Assembly: GCF_029623955.1 (NCBI RefSeq)
Contig: NZ_JARSBP010000010.1
Span: 1-64,000 of the forward strand
Length of the DNA stretch: 64,000 bases
Direction of reading: 5' to 3'
DNA from: Mycobacterium sp. 236(2023)
GTDB lineage: Bacteria > Actinomycetota > Actinomycetes > Mycobacteriales > Mycobacteriaceae
Each line of letters opens with the position of its first letter. Within the stretch, counting starts at the first letter, position 1. Under the pieces are notes generated by a model, which was not told where the DNA came from, searched no databases, and was given only the letters and a program-made list of their open reading frames with translations. The translations under genes and the position numbers were made by a program. Below, in pieces: positions 8,466 to 17,565 of the stretch.

Positions 8466-10280
8466 ATGGCACACCTGCTCGGGGGCGAGAACCTCCACCT
8501 TGAGTACCCGACGGGGGTGGTCTTCGACTCTGTCACCGTCGGCATCAGCGACGGCGATCGCATCGGCATCGTCGGCCGCAACGGAGACGGGAAGTCGACG
8601 CTGGTGGGCTTGCTCACCGGTCAGGTCGCCCCTCACGCCGGGCGGGTCACCCGCCGGGGCGGTCTGCGGGTCGGCGCGCTGGACCAGACGGACACGCTCG
8701 ATCCCGAACGCACCGTGGGGTGGTCGTTGGTCGGCGATCGACCCGAGCACGAGTGGGCCGGCGACGCCCGGGTCCGCGACGTGATCGGCGGGTTGGTCGC
8801 CGATATCGGGTTCGAGGCACTCATCGGCACGCTGTCTGGTGGGCAGCGCCGGCGGGTGCAGCTGGCGGCGCTGCTGATCGACGAGTGGGACGTCGTCGCA
8901 CTGGATGAGCCGACGAACCACCTCGACATCCAAGGCATCACCTGGCTCGCCGCGCATATCAAGCAACGCTGGGCAGCCGGCACCGGCGGTTTGTTGTTGG
9001 TCACCCACGACCGGTGGTTCCTCGACGAGGTCGCGACGACGACGTGGGAGGTGCATCCTGCCGGGCGAGGAACTCTGGGAAGCATCGTCGAGCCGTTCGA
9101 AGGTGGTTACGCCGCGTACGTGCTGCAGCGGCTGGAACGCGACCGGCAGGCTGCCGCTGTGGAGGCCAAGCGGCAGAACCTGATGCGCAAAGAGCTGGCA
9201 TGGCTGCGCCGCGGGCCTCCCGCACGCACGTCGAAGCCGAAGTTCCGGATCGACGCCGCCAATGCGCTGATCTCCGATGTGCCGCCGTTGCGTAACAGCG
9301 TCGAGTTGTCCCGCGCCGCGATGGCACGCCTCGGCAAGGATGTCATCGACCTGCTCGACGTCTCGGTCGCCTACCCCGGCGCATCCGGGGACCGAGAAGT
9401 GTTGCGGGACATCGAATGGCGGATCGCCCCGGGTGAGCGCACCGGCATTCTCGGAGCGAACGGCGCAGGCAAGTCGACGTTGCTCGGTCTCATCGCGGGC
9501 ACCGTCGAACCGACCGCGGGCCGGGTGAAGCGCGGCAAGACGGTACAGCTCGCCGTGCTGGATCAGGAATCCCGTGAGCTCGACGCGTTGTCCGGCGACA
9601 TGGTGCGCGAGGTGCTCGGGCGTCTGCAGACCACCTACCAGATCGACGGCAAGGACGTCACACCCGCGCAACTGCTGGAGCGGCTCGGCTTTCCGCGGGA
9701 ACACCTTTCGGCCCGCGTCGGCGAGTTGTCCGGTGGGCAGCGGCGTCGCCTTCAGTTGATGCTCGTGCTGTTGTCGGAGCCCAACGTGCTGGTGCTCGAC
9801 GAGCCGACGAACGACGTCGACACCGACATGCTCACCGCCACAGAGGATCTGCTGGACTCCTGGCCGGGCACGCTGATCGTGGTTTCGCACGACCGCTATC
9901 TCCTCGAGCGCATCACCGACAACCAGTACGCAATCCTCGACGGCCACCTTCGGCACCTTCCCGGCGGCGTCGATGAATACCTGCGGTTGGCGGAGAAGCG
10001 GCCGTCCGCACCCGCGCAGCAGCAGCAGAAATCCGCGGCCCCGGCGAGCCTTTCCGGAGCCGAGTTGCGCAACGTCGAAAAAGAGATTGCGTCCATCGAC
10101 CGGTCGCTGGCCAAGCTCTCCGACCGGATCGGTGCCAAACACGAAGAGATGGCCGCCCAGGATCAATCCGATCACGTCGGGCTCGGGCGGCTCACCGCCG
10201 AGCTACGGGAACTGGAAAGCCAAGTGACCGAGCAGGAGTCACGGTGGATGGAGCTCTCAGAGCGGCTCGAGGAGAGCTGA
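8466..10280 (+). CDS. ABC-F family ATPase (translation/antibiotic-resistance type)
   Basis: A 604-residue soluble protein with two ABC ATPase domains and no membrane segment, the ABC-F layout. The first domain has GRNGDGKST at 37-45, LSGGQ at 123-127 and ALDEPTNHLD at 145-154; the second has GANGAGKST and a second LSGGQRRR. A linker rich in Arg/Lys joins them and the last about 70 residues look like a coiled coil. ABC-F proteins act on the ribosome, often as antibiotic protection factors. In M. tuberculosis the counterpart is, as I recall, split into Rv1667c and Rv1668c; here it is one gene. It overlaps the next gene by one base. Confidence 0.92.
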   Translation: MAHLLGGENLHLEYPTGVVFDSVTVGISDGDRIGIVGRNGDGKSTLVGLLTGQVAPHAGRVTRRGGLRVGALDQTDTLDPERTVGWSLVGDRPEHEWAGDARVRDVIGGLVADIGFEALIGTLSGGQRRRVQLAALLIDEWDVVALDEPTNHLDIQGITWLAAHIKQRWAAGTGGLLLVTHDRWFLDEVATTTWEVHPAGRGTLGSIVEPFEGGYAAYVLQRLERDRQAAAVEAKRQNLMRKELAWLRRGPPARTSKPKFRIDAANALISDVPPLRNSVELSRAAMARLGKDVIDLLDVSVAYPGASGDREVLRDIEWRIAPGERTGILGANGAGKSTLLGLIAGTVEPTAGRVKRGKTVQLAVLDQESRELDALSGDMVREVLGRLQTTYQIDGKDVTPAQLLERLGFPREHLSARVGELSGGQRRRLQLMLVLLSEPNVLVLDEPTNDVDTDMLTATEDLLDSWPGTLIVVSHDRYLLERITDNQYAILDGHLRHLPGGVDEYLRLAEKRPSAPAQQQQKSAAPASLSGAELRNVEKEIASIDRSLAKLSDRIGAKHEEMAAQDQSDHVGLGRLTAELRELESQVTEQESRWMELSERLEES

Positions 10281-11566
10281 TGACATACGTCCTGCGGCCC
10301 TTCGTGTTGTGCCTTCGCTATTGGCCGCAGTTGGCGGCGTGTTATCTGCTGGGACTGCTGGGACGTCGCGGGGCCATCGAACTGGCGGCATGGGTCGGCT
10401 ACGACAACGACGTCTTGGCGTCGCTGATCATGCCGCTGGCCGGTCTGGCCCGGCTCGGGTCATACGTCGCGATGTTCTTCGTGTTGCGTAGCGCGATACC
10501 GGCACTGGCGGCTCTGCCGTCGCGATCGGCCAGGCGTATCGACGTGTTCTCGACCGTCATCGTCCCGTTCTTCGCGATCTATCTGGCGTGGAAGTTGTTC
10601 GCAGAGGACTGGATCGCGTTCCAATCGGTGGCGCTCGACTACCGGATCGGCGAGGCGATGACCACGCCGGGTGCGGTCGAATTGCACCCGGAGGAGCTTC
10701 CCGTCAGCAATGTGACGTGGATTCTGATCTTCGCGGCGCTCGTGGCCCGGTATGTGCTCAGTCGATTCAAGGACCGCCTTCCGGGCTGGATGATCGGGAT
10801 CCGGGTCTATGTCGACGCGCTGTGGGTGTTTCTGGGCGTCAGCTTCGCAGCGAGTAAGGACCTCACGTTCCTCCTCAATCCGACCGGCTGGGTTTCCGAA
10901 CGACGGATCGTGGTGTGGTTCAGCGAGACTCGCGCGGAATTGTTCTCACATCTGCGCCCGCTCGAGGTCCTGTGGGACAGCGTCACCTGGGCTGTGTCGA
11001 CCGTGTTCGGCGGCGCGACGATACCGCTGCTGTGGCTGGCGGTCGCGGCGATCGTCTACGGCGTGACCATGCCCGAAGACTGGCGCGGCGCGGCACGGCG
11101 GGTCGCCGGCCAGCGCGCCGACTGGGTGTTCGAGCGGACCGCGAGCCGGGAGAAGCGGGTCAGGGAGCGGTGGTCACGGCTGTCCGATGTCCGCCGCGAC
11201 GAGGCCAGGGACTGGTTGCTGTCCAAACTGGGCAACTATCGCACCATCACCGACGCGGCGCGGCTGATCCTGCACGGTGGCGTGCTGGCGTTGTCGCTCT
11301 ACGTACTCGGCTATCTCGGCCTGGCCTGGCTGGACATGGCGGGCAGCTTCTATCGCCCCGAGGTGCGGGCCGGATACCTCTTCCGCGGCGCGACGTGGCT
11401 CGTCGGCCCCGAGCCGAAGGCGTTCTGGGACTGGGCGCAGCCGGCGCTCGTCTTCGTGTCACACCTGATCATCGAGCCGCTGCGGGTGTGCCTGATCGCC
11501 TCCACGGTGGCCTACTGCGTCGAGAACGTCCGGCCGAAGGAAGCTACAGCAGCATCCGCACCGTGA
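10280..11566 (+). CDS. Polytopic membrane protein, unknown function
   Basis: About 428 residues with six to eight hydrophobic segments (near 5-25, 40-70, 90-110, 150-170, 250-275, 330-355 and 385-415) and a charged cytoplasmic-looking stretch rich in Arg at about 275-325. Its ATG overlaps the ABC-F stop (TGATG), so it is translationally coupled to it. It converges with three small anchored proteins, overlapping the last by 23 bases. I do not recognise a family. Confidence 0.8.
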   Translation: MTYVLRPFVLCLRYWPQLAACYLLGLLGRRGAIELAAWVGYDNDVLASLIMPLAGLARLGSYVAMFFVLRSAIPALAALPSRSARRIDVFSTVIVPFFAIYLAWKLFAEDWIAFQSVALDYRIGEAMTTPGAVELHPEELPVSNVTWILIFAALVARYVLSRFKDRLPGWMIGIRVYVDALWVFLGVSFAASKDLTFLLNPTGWVSERRIVVWFSETRAELFSHLRPLEVLWDSVTWAVSTVFGGATIPLLWLAVAAIVYGVTMPEDWRGAARRVAGQRADWVFERTASREKRVRERWSRLSDVRRDEARDWLLSKLGNYRTITDAARLILHGGVLALSLYVLGYLGLAWLDMAGSFYRPEVRAGYLFRGATWLVGPEPKAFWDWAQPALVFVSHLIIEPLRVCLIASTVAYCVENVRPKEATAASAP

Positions 11567-12047
11567 TCTGGTCGTTGTGGGTGATGTCGAGCGCCGTGGG
11601 TACCGCATCCGAGGGCAGCACGAAGCCGAACTGAATGCGCCCCGGTTGGTGGCACAGGGATTGCGTGCCATCGGGAGGGATCGGCGTGAAGCCGCCGACC
11701 CTCTCGGCGTCCCAGCGTCGTTCGCCGTCGGTCAGCACTGCGGTGCACAGGCCGGGGATCGGGGATCCGGACCAGTCGACGACGATGACGGTGAGCACTG
11801 TGCCGTCCGGGAGTGGCGGGCCGAAGTTCAGTCCGCTGCGGTTCAGGTAGCGGATCGAGTCGATCTTCCAGGTCTGCCCGTCAGCGGTACCGCTCTGTCC
11901 GTCGGCCACGACCAGCTGGGGCGTCACGGTGTTCCGGTAGTCGGACCAGTAGGGCCCGAAATCGATCGCGATGTACGCGGCGATCCCGCACGCGACGACG
12001 ACGGCACCGATGACGTTGCGCTGCCACAACTTCGCGAGTCGCGTCAC
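11544..12047 (-). CDS. Membrane-anchored protein, unknown function (third of trio)
   Basis: A 167-residue protein with one N-terminal transmembrane segment (about 10-30) and an extracytoplasmic domain with alternating beta-type residues and two cysteines (in IPGLC and SLCHQ) that could form a disulfide. GTG start at 12047 overlaps the previous stop by four bases. It shares overall layout, though little direct sequence, with the two proteins upstream, which suggests a set working together at the membrane. Family not recognised. Confidence 0.75.
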   Translation of the reverse strand: MTRLAKLWQRNVIGAVVVACGIAAYIAIDFGPYWSDYRNTVTPQLVVADGQSGTADGQTWKIDSIRYLNRSGLNFGPPLPDGTVLTVIVVDWSGSPIPGLCTAVLTDGERRWDAERVGGFTPIPPDGTQSLCHQPGRIQFGFVLPSDAVPTALDITHNDQITVRMLL

Positions 12048-12616
12048 TTCGCGCTCACCTCGGGTCGGGTCAGTTTTACCTCGTCGGATCTCGTGATGCC
12101 GGGGTCGTCGGCCGGAATGTCGATCACCAGCCGGGAATCAAGGATGTCGCTGCCCGCCCACACCCGCAGCAGTAGCGGATCGGACGCGCCCGCCTCGACG
12201 AGGGACGGGGCGACGTCGAACACCCAGCTGCCGCGCGCCGGGATTCCGGGCGAGATCTCGGCCCGGAGGGTGTCGAGGAAGAATCGGTCGGACGCCGCGT
12301 ACGTGTTCGGGCCCACGATCAGATCGGCTTTGGGCAGCTCGGTGGATCGTGGCGCCTCGATCGTGGCATCGATGACGACCCAGATGCCCGCGGCTGGGAC
12401 CGAATTGACCTGCGGCGCAATGCGGACCGACGTGACCGTGGCGGTGATGGCCCGCCCCTCGACGGGCTCGTCGAGCGTGCCGCGGACCTCGAACGGACCG
12501 TAGAGGTCGGTGGGGGTCGGGAGGTTGTGCCATACGAGCGCGGCGGCCGCCACGATGACGAGCGCGGCGATGGTGGACAGCGCCGCCCGCGCGGTCGTCT
12601 TCGGTGTAGTCGTCAC
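12044..12616 (-). CDS. Membrane-anchored protein, unknown function (second of trio)
   Basis: A 190-residue protein with an uncleaved N-terminal hydrophobic segment (about 11-29) and a beta-rich exported domain. ATG at 12616 overlaps the upstream stop by four bases and its own stop overlaps the next start by four, so the three genes are tightly coupled. No catalytic motif seen and no family recognised. Confidence 0.75.
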   Translation of the reverse strand: MTTTPKTTARAALSTIAALVIVAAAALVWHNLPTPTDLYGPFEVRGTLDEPVEGRAITATVTSVRIAPQVNSVPAAGIWVVIDATIEAPRSTELPKADLIVGPNTYAASDRFFLDTLRAEISPGIPARGSWVFDVAPSLVEAGASDPLLLRVWAGSDILDSRLVIDIPADDPGITRSDEVKLTRPEVSAK

Positions 12617-13212
12617 GTCTGCTCCCCCACGACCAGTTCGGTCACGCCGTAATCATCGGTGTCGATCCATTCTTCGCCGCCGTAGGTGACCATCAGCTGT
12701 CGAAACGATTTCTTCCACACCCGCACGGCCACGACGCTGCCGTCGTCGAGGGCGTCGGCGGGAACCTGCCAAGTGAACACAATCTCCTCGGTGAGACCCG
12801 GCCCGAGATTGGTGATCGGCGAGCCGTCCCGGAAACGGAAGGTGCCGTAGAACTGCTCATCCGGCACGTCGCGGATGTCGAGCTCGTTGCGAAGCCGTCC
12901 CGGTATGGTCCCGTCGTTGCGCAATGTGGCGACCACCGCTAGATAGAGCTTGTCCGGTGTGGCAGGGCCGACGACCCGGCCGCCACCCTCGATCTGCGGG
13001 AGTAGCCGGGCCCGGTCGATCGTGACCATGTACTGGCCGTCGTTGAACTCTTCGCCCGGTGCGAACGCCGTGGCCCTGGTGTCGACGGCATCCAGTCCCC
13101 CGAACAACGCCGCCACCGCGAGCACCACGACCAGCGCACCCTTCCACCACTGGCTCACCCTGCGTTGGGCGATCCACCGCCACGCACGCGACGAGCGGGC
13201 TTCGGTGTCCAT
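12613..13212 (-). CDS. Membrane-anchored protein, unknown function (first of trio)
   Basis: A 199-residue protein with a basic N-terminus, one transmembrane segment (about 24-43) and a beta-rich exported domain; the pattern of alternating strands with NLGPGLTEEIVFTWQVP recalls immunoglobulin-like DUF4352-type sandwiches, but that is a guess. It begins ten bases after the MFS gene stop, so it may be on the tail of the arginine operon transcript. Function unknown. Confidence 0.75.
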   Translation of the reverse strand: MDTEARSSRAWRWIAQRRVSQWWKGALVVVLAVAALFGGLDAVDTRATAFAPGEEFNDGQYMVTIDRARLLPQIEGGGRVVGPATPDKLYLAVVATLRNDGTIPGRLRNELDIRDVPDEQFYGTFRFRDGSPITNLGPGLTEEIVFTWQVPADALDDGSVVAVRVWKKSFRQLMVTYGGEEWIDTDDYGVTELVVGEQT

Positions 13213-13222
13213 ACGCTGGATG

Positions 13223-14446
13223 CTAGCTGTGGCCGACCGCGGTGGGGATGGGGAACCGGCGCACGAGCAGCAGCCCGGAGGCGGTCACGAGTCCGCAAAT
13301 GAAAATCGTCGGGCTGACACCGAGGTATGTCGCGACGAGCCCGAACAGAAAGCTCCCTGCGGCCAGCGAACCCTGCAATGTCAACGTGTAGAACGACGTC
13401 ATCAGCGCGCGGCGGCCGTCCGGTGACGCTTTCTGGACCGCCCATTGATGCGCCACGGTCAGAGTGCCCCAACAGAATCCCGCCACCAGAAGAAAGGACG
13501 CATCGAGAAGCATGCTGTCCCACTGACTCACACCGATCGCCGCGAGCGCGAAGACGGAGACCCCGGCGACACTGAGTGTGTTCATGGCAATGCGGCTCTG
13601 CAGCCACGGCATCAGCGAGACAGCCGACACCGTGCCGACGGCGAGCGCGGTGAGGAGTCCGCTGTAACCGATCACGTCGATCTGGATGTTCTCCTTGGCT
13701 TCCAGCGGCAACAGCGACACCATGCCGGTGCCCGGCACCATGAACAGAGCACAGCGAATCAACGGGCCGTACAGCGTCGGAGACGCGCGGAGTTCACGCC
13801 AGCCGTCGCCGAACGAGCGCGCGGCTTCACCGAACGAGCGCTCGTCTCTGCGACCCCTCGACTTCGGGACCCGCCTGACGACGACGATCATGAGGAGGTG
13901 CGACACCGCGCGGGTGCCGAAGACGATCACCGCGCCTTTGAATCCGACCAGGAGGCCACCCATCATGGGGCCGATGACCTGGGCCAGCTTGTTGCTCAGC
14001 GTGTTGAACGAGATCGCGGCGACCAGCTGATCCGGCGGAAGCAGTTCGTGCAGAAAGGGTTTCCACGCCGACTGCTGGAACACCAGACCGATTCCTGTCA
14101 GCGTCAGGCCCGCCAACAGCCATCCGCTGCTGAGGTGGCCGCCGAAGGTGATGACGACGAGTCCGGTGACGCACAACAGCATCCACAGGTGCGCACCCAG
14201 CAGCAGCCGTCGGTGACCGTAGAGGTCCGACAGGATCGCCGCTGGTATTGCCAGGATGAGGAACGGCAGGCTGGTGGTCGTCTGGACGAGACTGATCAGG
14301 AGCGGATTCGACGTCAGCGTCGTCATCACCCAGGACGCACCGAGCAGAAGAATGGTCAGCCCGAGACCGGAGAGCAGGTTCGCGCTCCACAGCTCGCGGA
14401 ACTGCCTCAGCCGGAACAGCCCGTACCCGCGACCCGACCCGGTCAC
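13223..14446 (-). CDS. MFS transporter (enterobactin-exporter-like)
   Basis: A 407-residue protein with about twelve hydrophobic segments and an N-terminal LFRLRQFRELWSANLLSGLG start typical of the MFS_3 branch. The loop motif DLYGHRRLLLGAH matches the conserved MFS loop between helices 2 and 3. It begins with an ATGA overlap on argH, so it is co-transcribed with the arginine genes. An export role for an amino acid or drug is possible but the substrate cannot be read from sequence. Confidence 0.88.
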   Translation of the reverse strand: MTGSGRGYGLFRLRQFRELWSANLLSGLGLTILLLGASWVMTTLTSNPLLISLVQTTTSLPFLILAIPAAILSDLYGHRRLLLGAHLWMLLCVTGLVVITFGGHLSSGWLLAGLTLTGIGLVFQQSAWKPFLHELLPPDQLVAAISFNTLSNKLAQVIGPMMGGLLVGFKGAVIVFGTRAVSHLLMIVVVRRVPKSRGRRDERSFGEAARSFGDGWRELRASPTLYGPLIRCALFMVPGTGMVSLLPLEAKENIQIDVIGYSGLLTALAVGTVSAVSLMPWLQSRIAMNTLSVAGVSVFALAAIGVSQWDSMLLDASFLLVAGFCWGTLTVAHQWAVQKASPDGRRALMTSFYTLTLQGSLAAGSFLFGLVATYLGVSPTIFICGLVTASGLLLVRRFPIPTAVGHS

Positions 14447-15852
14447 CGAAGGCGGCTCCGCAGGTGGTCGGATGCGTCACGAACCATGCTGAGCTGCTTG
14501 GCCACCTGGATCGGTGCCGTGCCGCCCCGGGCATCGCGGGAGTTCACCGAACCCTCCGTGGTCAGCACCTCGCGCACCTCCGGCGTGAGCTCAGGGTGGA
14601 TACCGGTCAGCTCGGCGTCTTCGAGCTCCTCCAGCCCGACGCCGCGGGCTTCGGCGGCCTTGACGGCCGCCCCCGCCGCCTCATGCGCCACCCGGAACGG
14701 GACACCGCGGCGCACCAGCCACTCCGCCACATCGGTGGCCAGCGTGTAGCCCAGCGGGGCGAGTTCGGCCATCCGGTCGACGTCGAAGCGCAGCGTACCG
14801 ATCAGACCCGCCATCGCAGGCAACACCAGCTCCAGCTGCGCGACCGAATCGAAGACGGGTTCCTTGTCTTCCTGGAGATCCCGGTTGTAGGCCAACGGCT
14901 GGGCCTTGAGGGTGGCAAGAAGTCCGGTGAGGTTGCCGATCAGGCGGCCGCATTTTCCGCGGGCCAACTCGGCGATGTCGGGGTTCTTCTTCTGCGGCAT
15001 GATCGAGCTTCCGGTGGACCATGCGTCGTGCAGCGTGACATAGCCGAACTCTGTTGTGCTCCAGAGGATCACATCTTCGGCAAGGCGCGACAGGTCAACT
15101 GCGATCATCGCGAACACGAACGACGCCTCGGCCGCGAAGTCGCGTGACGCCGTGGCATCGATCGAATTGTCGGCGGCGCTGTGGAAGCCCAGCTCCTCGG
15201 CGATGGCGTCGGGATCCAGACCCAGTGACGATCCGGCCAACGCGCCTGATCCGTATGGCGACACCGCGGCACGCTTGTCGAAGTCGACGAGCCGGTCGAC
15301 GTCGCGCAGCAGCGGATGGGCGTGTGCCAGCAGTTGATGTGCCAACAGCACAGGCTGCGCAGACTGCAGATGGGTCTTGCCCGGCATGATCGCCGTCGGA
15401 TGCGCCTGGGCCTGGGCGGACAGTGCCGCGACGACCTCGAGCACGCTGTCGGCGACTCTTCGGATCGCGTCGCGCAACCACAGGCGAAACAGCGTGGCCA
15501 CCTGATCGTTTCGCGACCGGCCTGCCCGCAGCCGTCCGCCCAGTTCCGCACCGACCCGGTCGATCAAGCCGCGCTCGAGGGCACCGTGCACATCCTCGTC
15601 GGTGACCAGCGGCCCGAAGCTGCCGTCAGCGACGTCGGAGCCGAGGCTGTCGAGCCCGGCGAGCAGGCCGTCGCGCTGTTCCTCGGTCAGCAGGCCGGCC
15701 CGGAACAGCACGCGCGCATGGGCTTTCGACGCGGTCACATCATAGGGCGCCAGGACCCAGTCGAAGTGTGTTGACTTGCTCAGTGCGGCAAGGGCGTCGG
15801 CGGGGCCGTCGGCGAACCGGCCACCCCACAGCGAGCCCTCGTTGGTGCTCAC
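14443..15852 (-). CDS. argH: Argininosuccinate lyase
   Basis: Cleaves argininosuccinate to arginine and fumarate, the last step of arginine synthesis. The 469-residue protein has the fumarase/aspartase signature GSSIMPQKKNPD at 281-292 with the catalytic serine, and the TxxQ-type region GKTHLQSAQP with His161. It overlaps argG by four bases (start side) and the MFS gene by four bases (stop side), consistent with one operon. Confidence 0.97.
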   Translation of the reverse strand: MSTNEGSLWGGRFADGPADALAALSKSTHFDWVLAPYDVTASKAHARVLFRAGLLTEEQRDGLLAGLDSLGSDVADGSFGPLVTDEDVHGALERGLIDRVGAELGGRLRAGRSRNDQVATLFRLWLRDAIRRVADSVLEVVAALSAQAQAHPTAIMPGKTHLQSAQPVLLAHQLLAHAHPLLRDVDRLVDFDKRAAVSPYGSGALAGSSLGLDPDAIAEELGFHSAADNSIDATASRDFAAEASFVFAMIAVDLSRLAEDVILWSTTEFGYVTLHDAWSTGSSIMPQKKNPDIAELARGKCGRLIGNLTGLLATLKAQPLAYNRDLQEDKEPVFDSVAQLELVLPAMAGLIGTLRFDVDRMAELAPLGYTLATDVAEWLVRRGVPFRVAHEAAGAAVKAAEARGVGLEELEDAELTGIHPELTPEVREVLTTEGSVNSRDARGGTAPIQVAKQLSMVRDASDHLRSRLR

Positions 15853-17051
15853 GACCCCGCCAGGTCCCGGCGCGCCGACAGGCTCGACGACAGACCGTGC
15901 ACATGCACGAATCCCTTGGCGCTGGACTGGTCGAACGTGTCACCTTCGTCGTAGGTCGCAAGGTTGAAGTCGTACAGCGATTCCTGGCTGCGGCGCCCGT
16001 TGACCGCGATGTGGCCACCGTGCAGCACCAGCCGGATCTCACCCGACACATGCTCCTGGGTGTGGGCGACGAACGCCTCCAGCGACGCCTTCAGCGGCGA
16101 GTACCAGAGACCGTCGTAAACCAGTTCGCCCCACTTCTGATCGGTCGTGCGCTTGAAGCGGCCGAGTTCGCGCTCCAGCGTGACGTGCTCGAGCTCGGTG
16201 TGGGCCGTGATGAGGACCATCGCACCGGGCGCCTCGTAGATCTCGCGGCTCTTGATGCCGACGAGACGATCCTCGACGACGTCGAGACGTCCCACGCCCT
16301 GAGCTCCGGCGCGGCGGTTGAGCTGTTCGATGGCTTCGAGCACCGAAACCGGCTGGCCGTCGATGGAGACCGGGACACCCTTCTCGAACCCGACCACGAC
16401 CTCGTCGGGGGTGTTCCAGTTGACCGTCGGGTCTTCGGTGTAGTCGTACACGTCCTTGGTCGGCGCGTTCCACAGATGCTCGAGGAAGCCCGTCTCCACG
16501 GCGCGGCCCCACACGTTCTGGTCGATCGAGAACGGTGAACGCTTCGTCACGTTGATCGGGATCGCATTCTCCTCGGCAAACGCGATCGCCTTCTCACGAG
16601 TCCACGCATAGTCGCGGACCGGCGCCAGCACCTTGAGATCGGGTGCAAGGGAGGCGAATCCGACCTCGAACCGCACCTGGTCATTGCCTTTGCCGGTGCA
16701 GCCGTGCGCGACGATGCCGCCCTTGTGTTCCTTGGCCGCCTCGACGAGGTGCTTGACGATCAGCGGCCGGCTCAGAGCGGACACCAGCGGGTAGCGGTCC
16801 ATGTAGAGCGCGTTGGACTTGATCGCAGGCAGGCAGTATTCCTCGGCGAACTCATCGCGCGCGTCGACGACGACGGCCTCGACCGCACCGCAGTCCAGCG
16901 CGCGCTGCCGCACGACGTCCATGTCTTCACCGCCCTGGCCGAGGTCGATGGCGACGGCGACGACCTCTTTGCCGGTCTCCTTGCCGATCCAGCTGATGGC
17001 CACCGAGGTATCCAGGCCACCGGAATAGGCCAGGATGACGCGCTCGGACAT
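15849..17051 (-). CDS. argG: Argininosuccinate synthase
   Basis: Joins citrulline and aspartate using ATP. The 400-residue product has the N-type ATP pyrophosphatase P-loop AYSGGLDTS at 8-16 and the family motif GCTGKGNDQVRFE. It begins 28 bases after argR, the only real gap in the arg cluster, with a GAAGGAG site ahead of the ATG. Overlaps argH by four bases. Confidence 0.97.
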   Translation of the reverse strand: MSERVILAYSGGLDTSVAISWIGKETGKEVVAVAIDLGQGGEDMDVVRQRALDCGAVEAVVVDARDEFAEEYCLPAIKSNALYMDRYPLVSALSRPLIVKHLVEAAKEHKGGIVAHGCTGKGNDQVRFEVGFASLAPDLKVLAPVRDYAWTREKAIAFAEENAIPINVTKRSPFSIDQNVWGRAVETGFLEHLWNAPTKDVYDYTEDPTVNWNTPDEVVVGFEKGVPVSIDGQPVSVLEAIEQLNRRAGAQGVGRLDVVEDRLVGIKSREIYEAPGAMVLITAHTELEHVTLERELGRFKRTTDQKWGELVYDGLWYSPLKASLEAFVAHTQEHVSGEIRLVLHGGHIAVNGRRSQESLYDFNLATYDEGDTFDQSSAKGFVHVHGLSSSLSARRDLAGS

Positions 17052-17079
17052 AACGAAACTCCTTCTTGTGGGGGCTGTC

Positions 17080-17565
17080 TCAGGTCTTGGAGAGATTCTC
17101 GATGGTGACGGCGAGCTCGGCGCCGGTCATGGGTTCGCGGGCGATGACCAGAATCGTGTCATCACCGGCGACGGTGCCTACCACATAGGGCAGTGCGGCA
17201 CGGTCGATCGCACTGGCCAGATAGTGCGCGGCGCCGGGAGGGGTGCGCAGCACGGCCAGGTTGGCGCTCGCGTCGGTGGACACCAGCAGGTCGCCGAGCA
17301 GCCGTGTCACCCGTTCGGTGCCGCCGGCCACGCCCCGCACCGGGCTGCCGTCCTCCGGCACGATGTAGACGCCCACGCCGCCGTCGGCACCGCGGAGCTT
17401 CACGGCACCGAGTTCCTCGAGGTCGCGCGACAGCGTGGCCTGGGTGACGTCGATCCCTTCGCCGGCCAGCAGCGCCGCCAGCTCGGTTTGGCTGTGCACG
17501 GATTGCGCTGACAGCAGCGCGACGATCCGGGCCTGCCGTCCGGCGCGGGTGGTCGCAGCAGTCAC
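17080..17565 (-). CDS. argR: Arginine repressor
   Basis: Arginine-responsive repressor and hexamer-forming DNA-binding protein. The 161-residue product has an N-terminal winged helix (about 10-75, with the SRDLEELGAVK recognition region) and a C-terminal arginine-binding domain containing GTVAGDDTILVIAR. GTG at 17565 is chosen because it overlaps the argF stop (GTGA); an upstream ATG at 17631 would add a tail inside argF. Its likely operators are the ARG boxes in front of argC. Confidence 0.95.
   Translation of the reverse strand: MTAATTRAGRQARIVALLSAQSVHSQTELAALLAGEGIDVTQATLSRDLEELGAVKLRGADGGVGVYIVPEDGSPVRGVAGGTERVTRLLGDLLVSTDASANLAVLRTPPGAAHYLASAIDRAALPYVVGTVAGDDTILVIAREPMTGAELAVTIENLSKT

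Noticed and set aside
8436..10175. Long minus-strand frame (579 residues) opposite the ABC-F gene
   Set aside because: Antisense shadow of a gene with clear Walker motifs.
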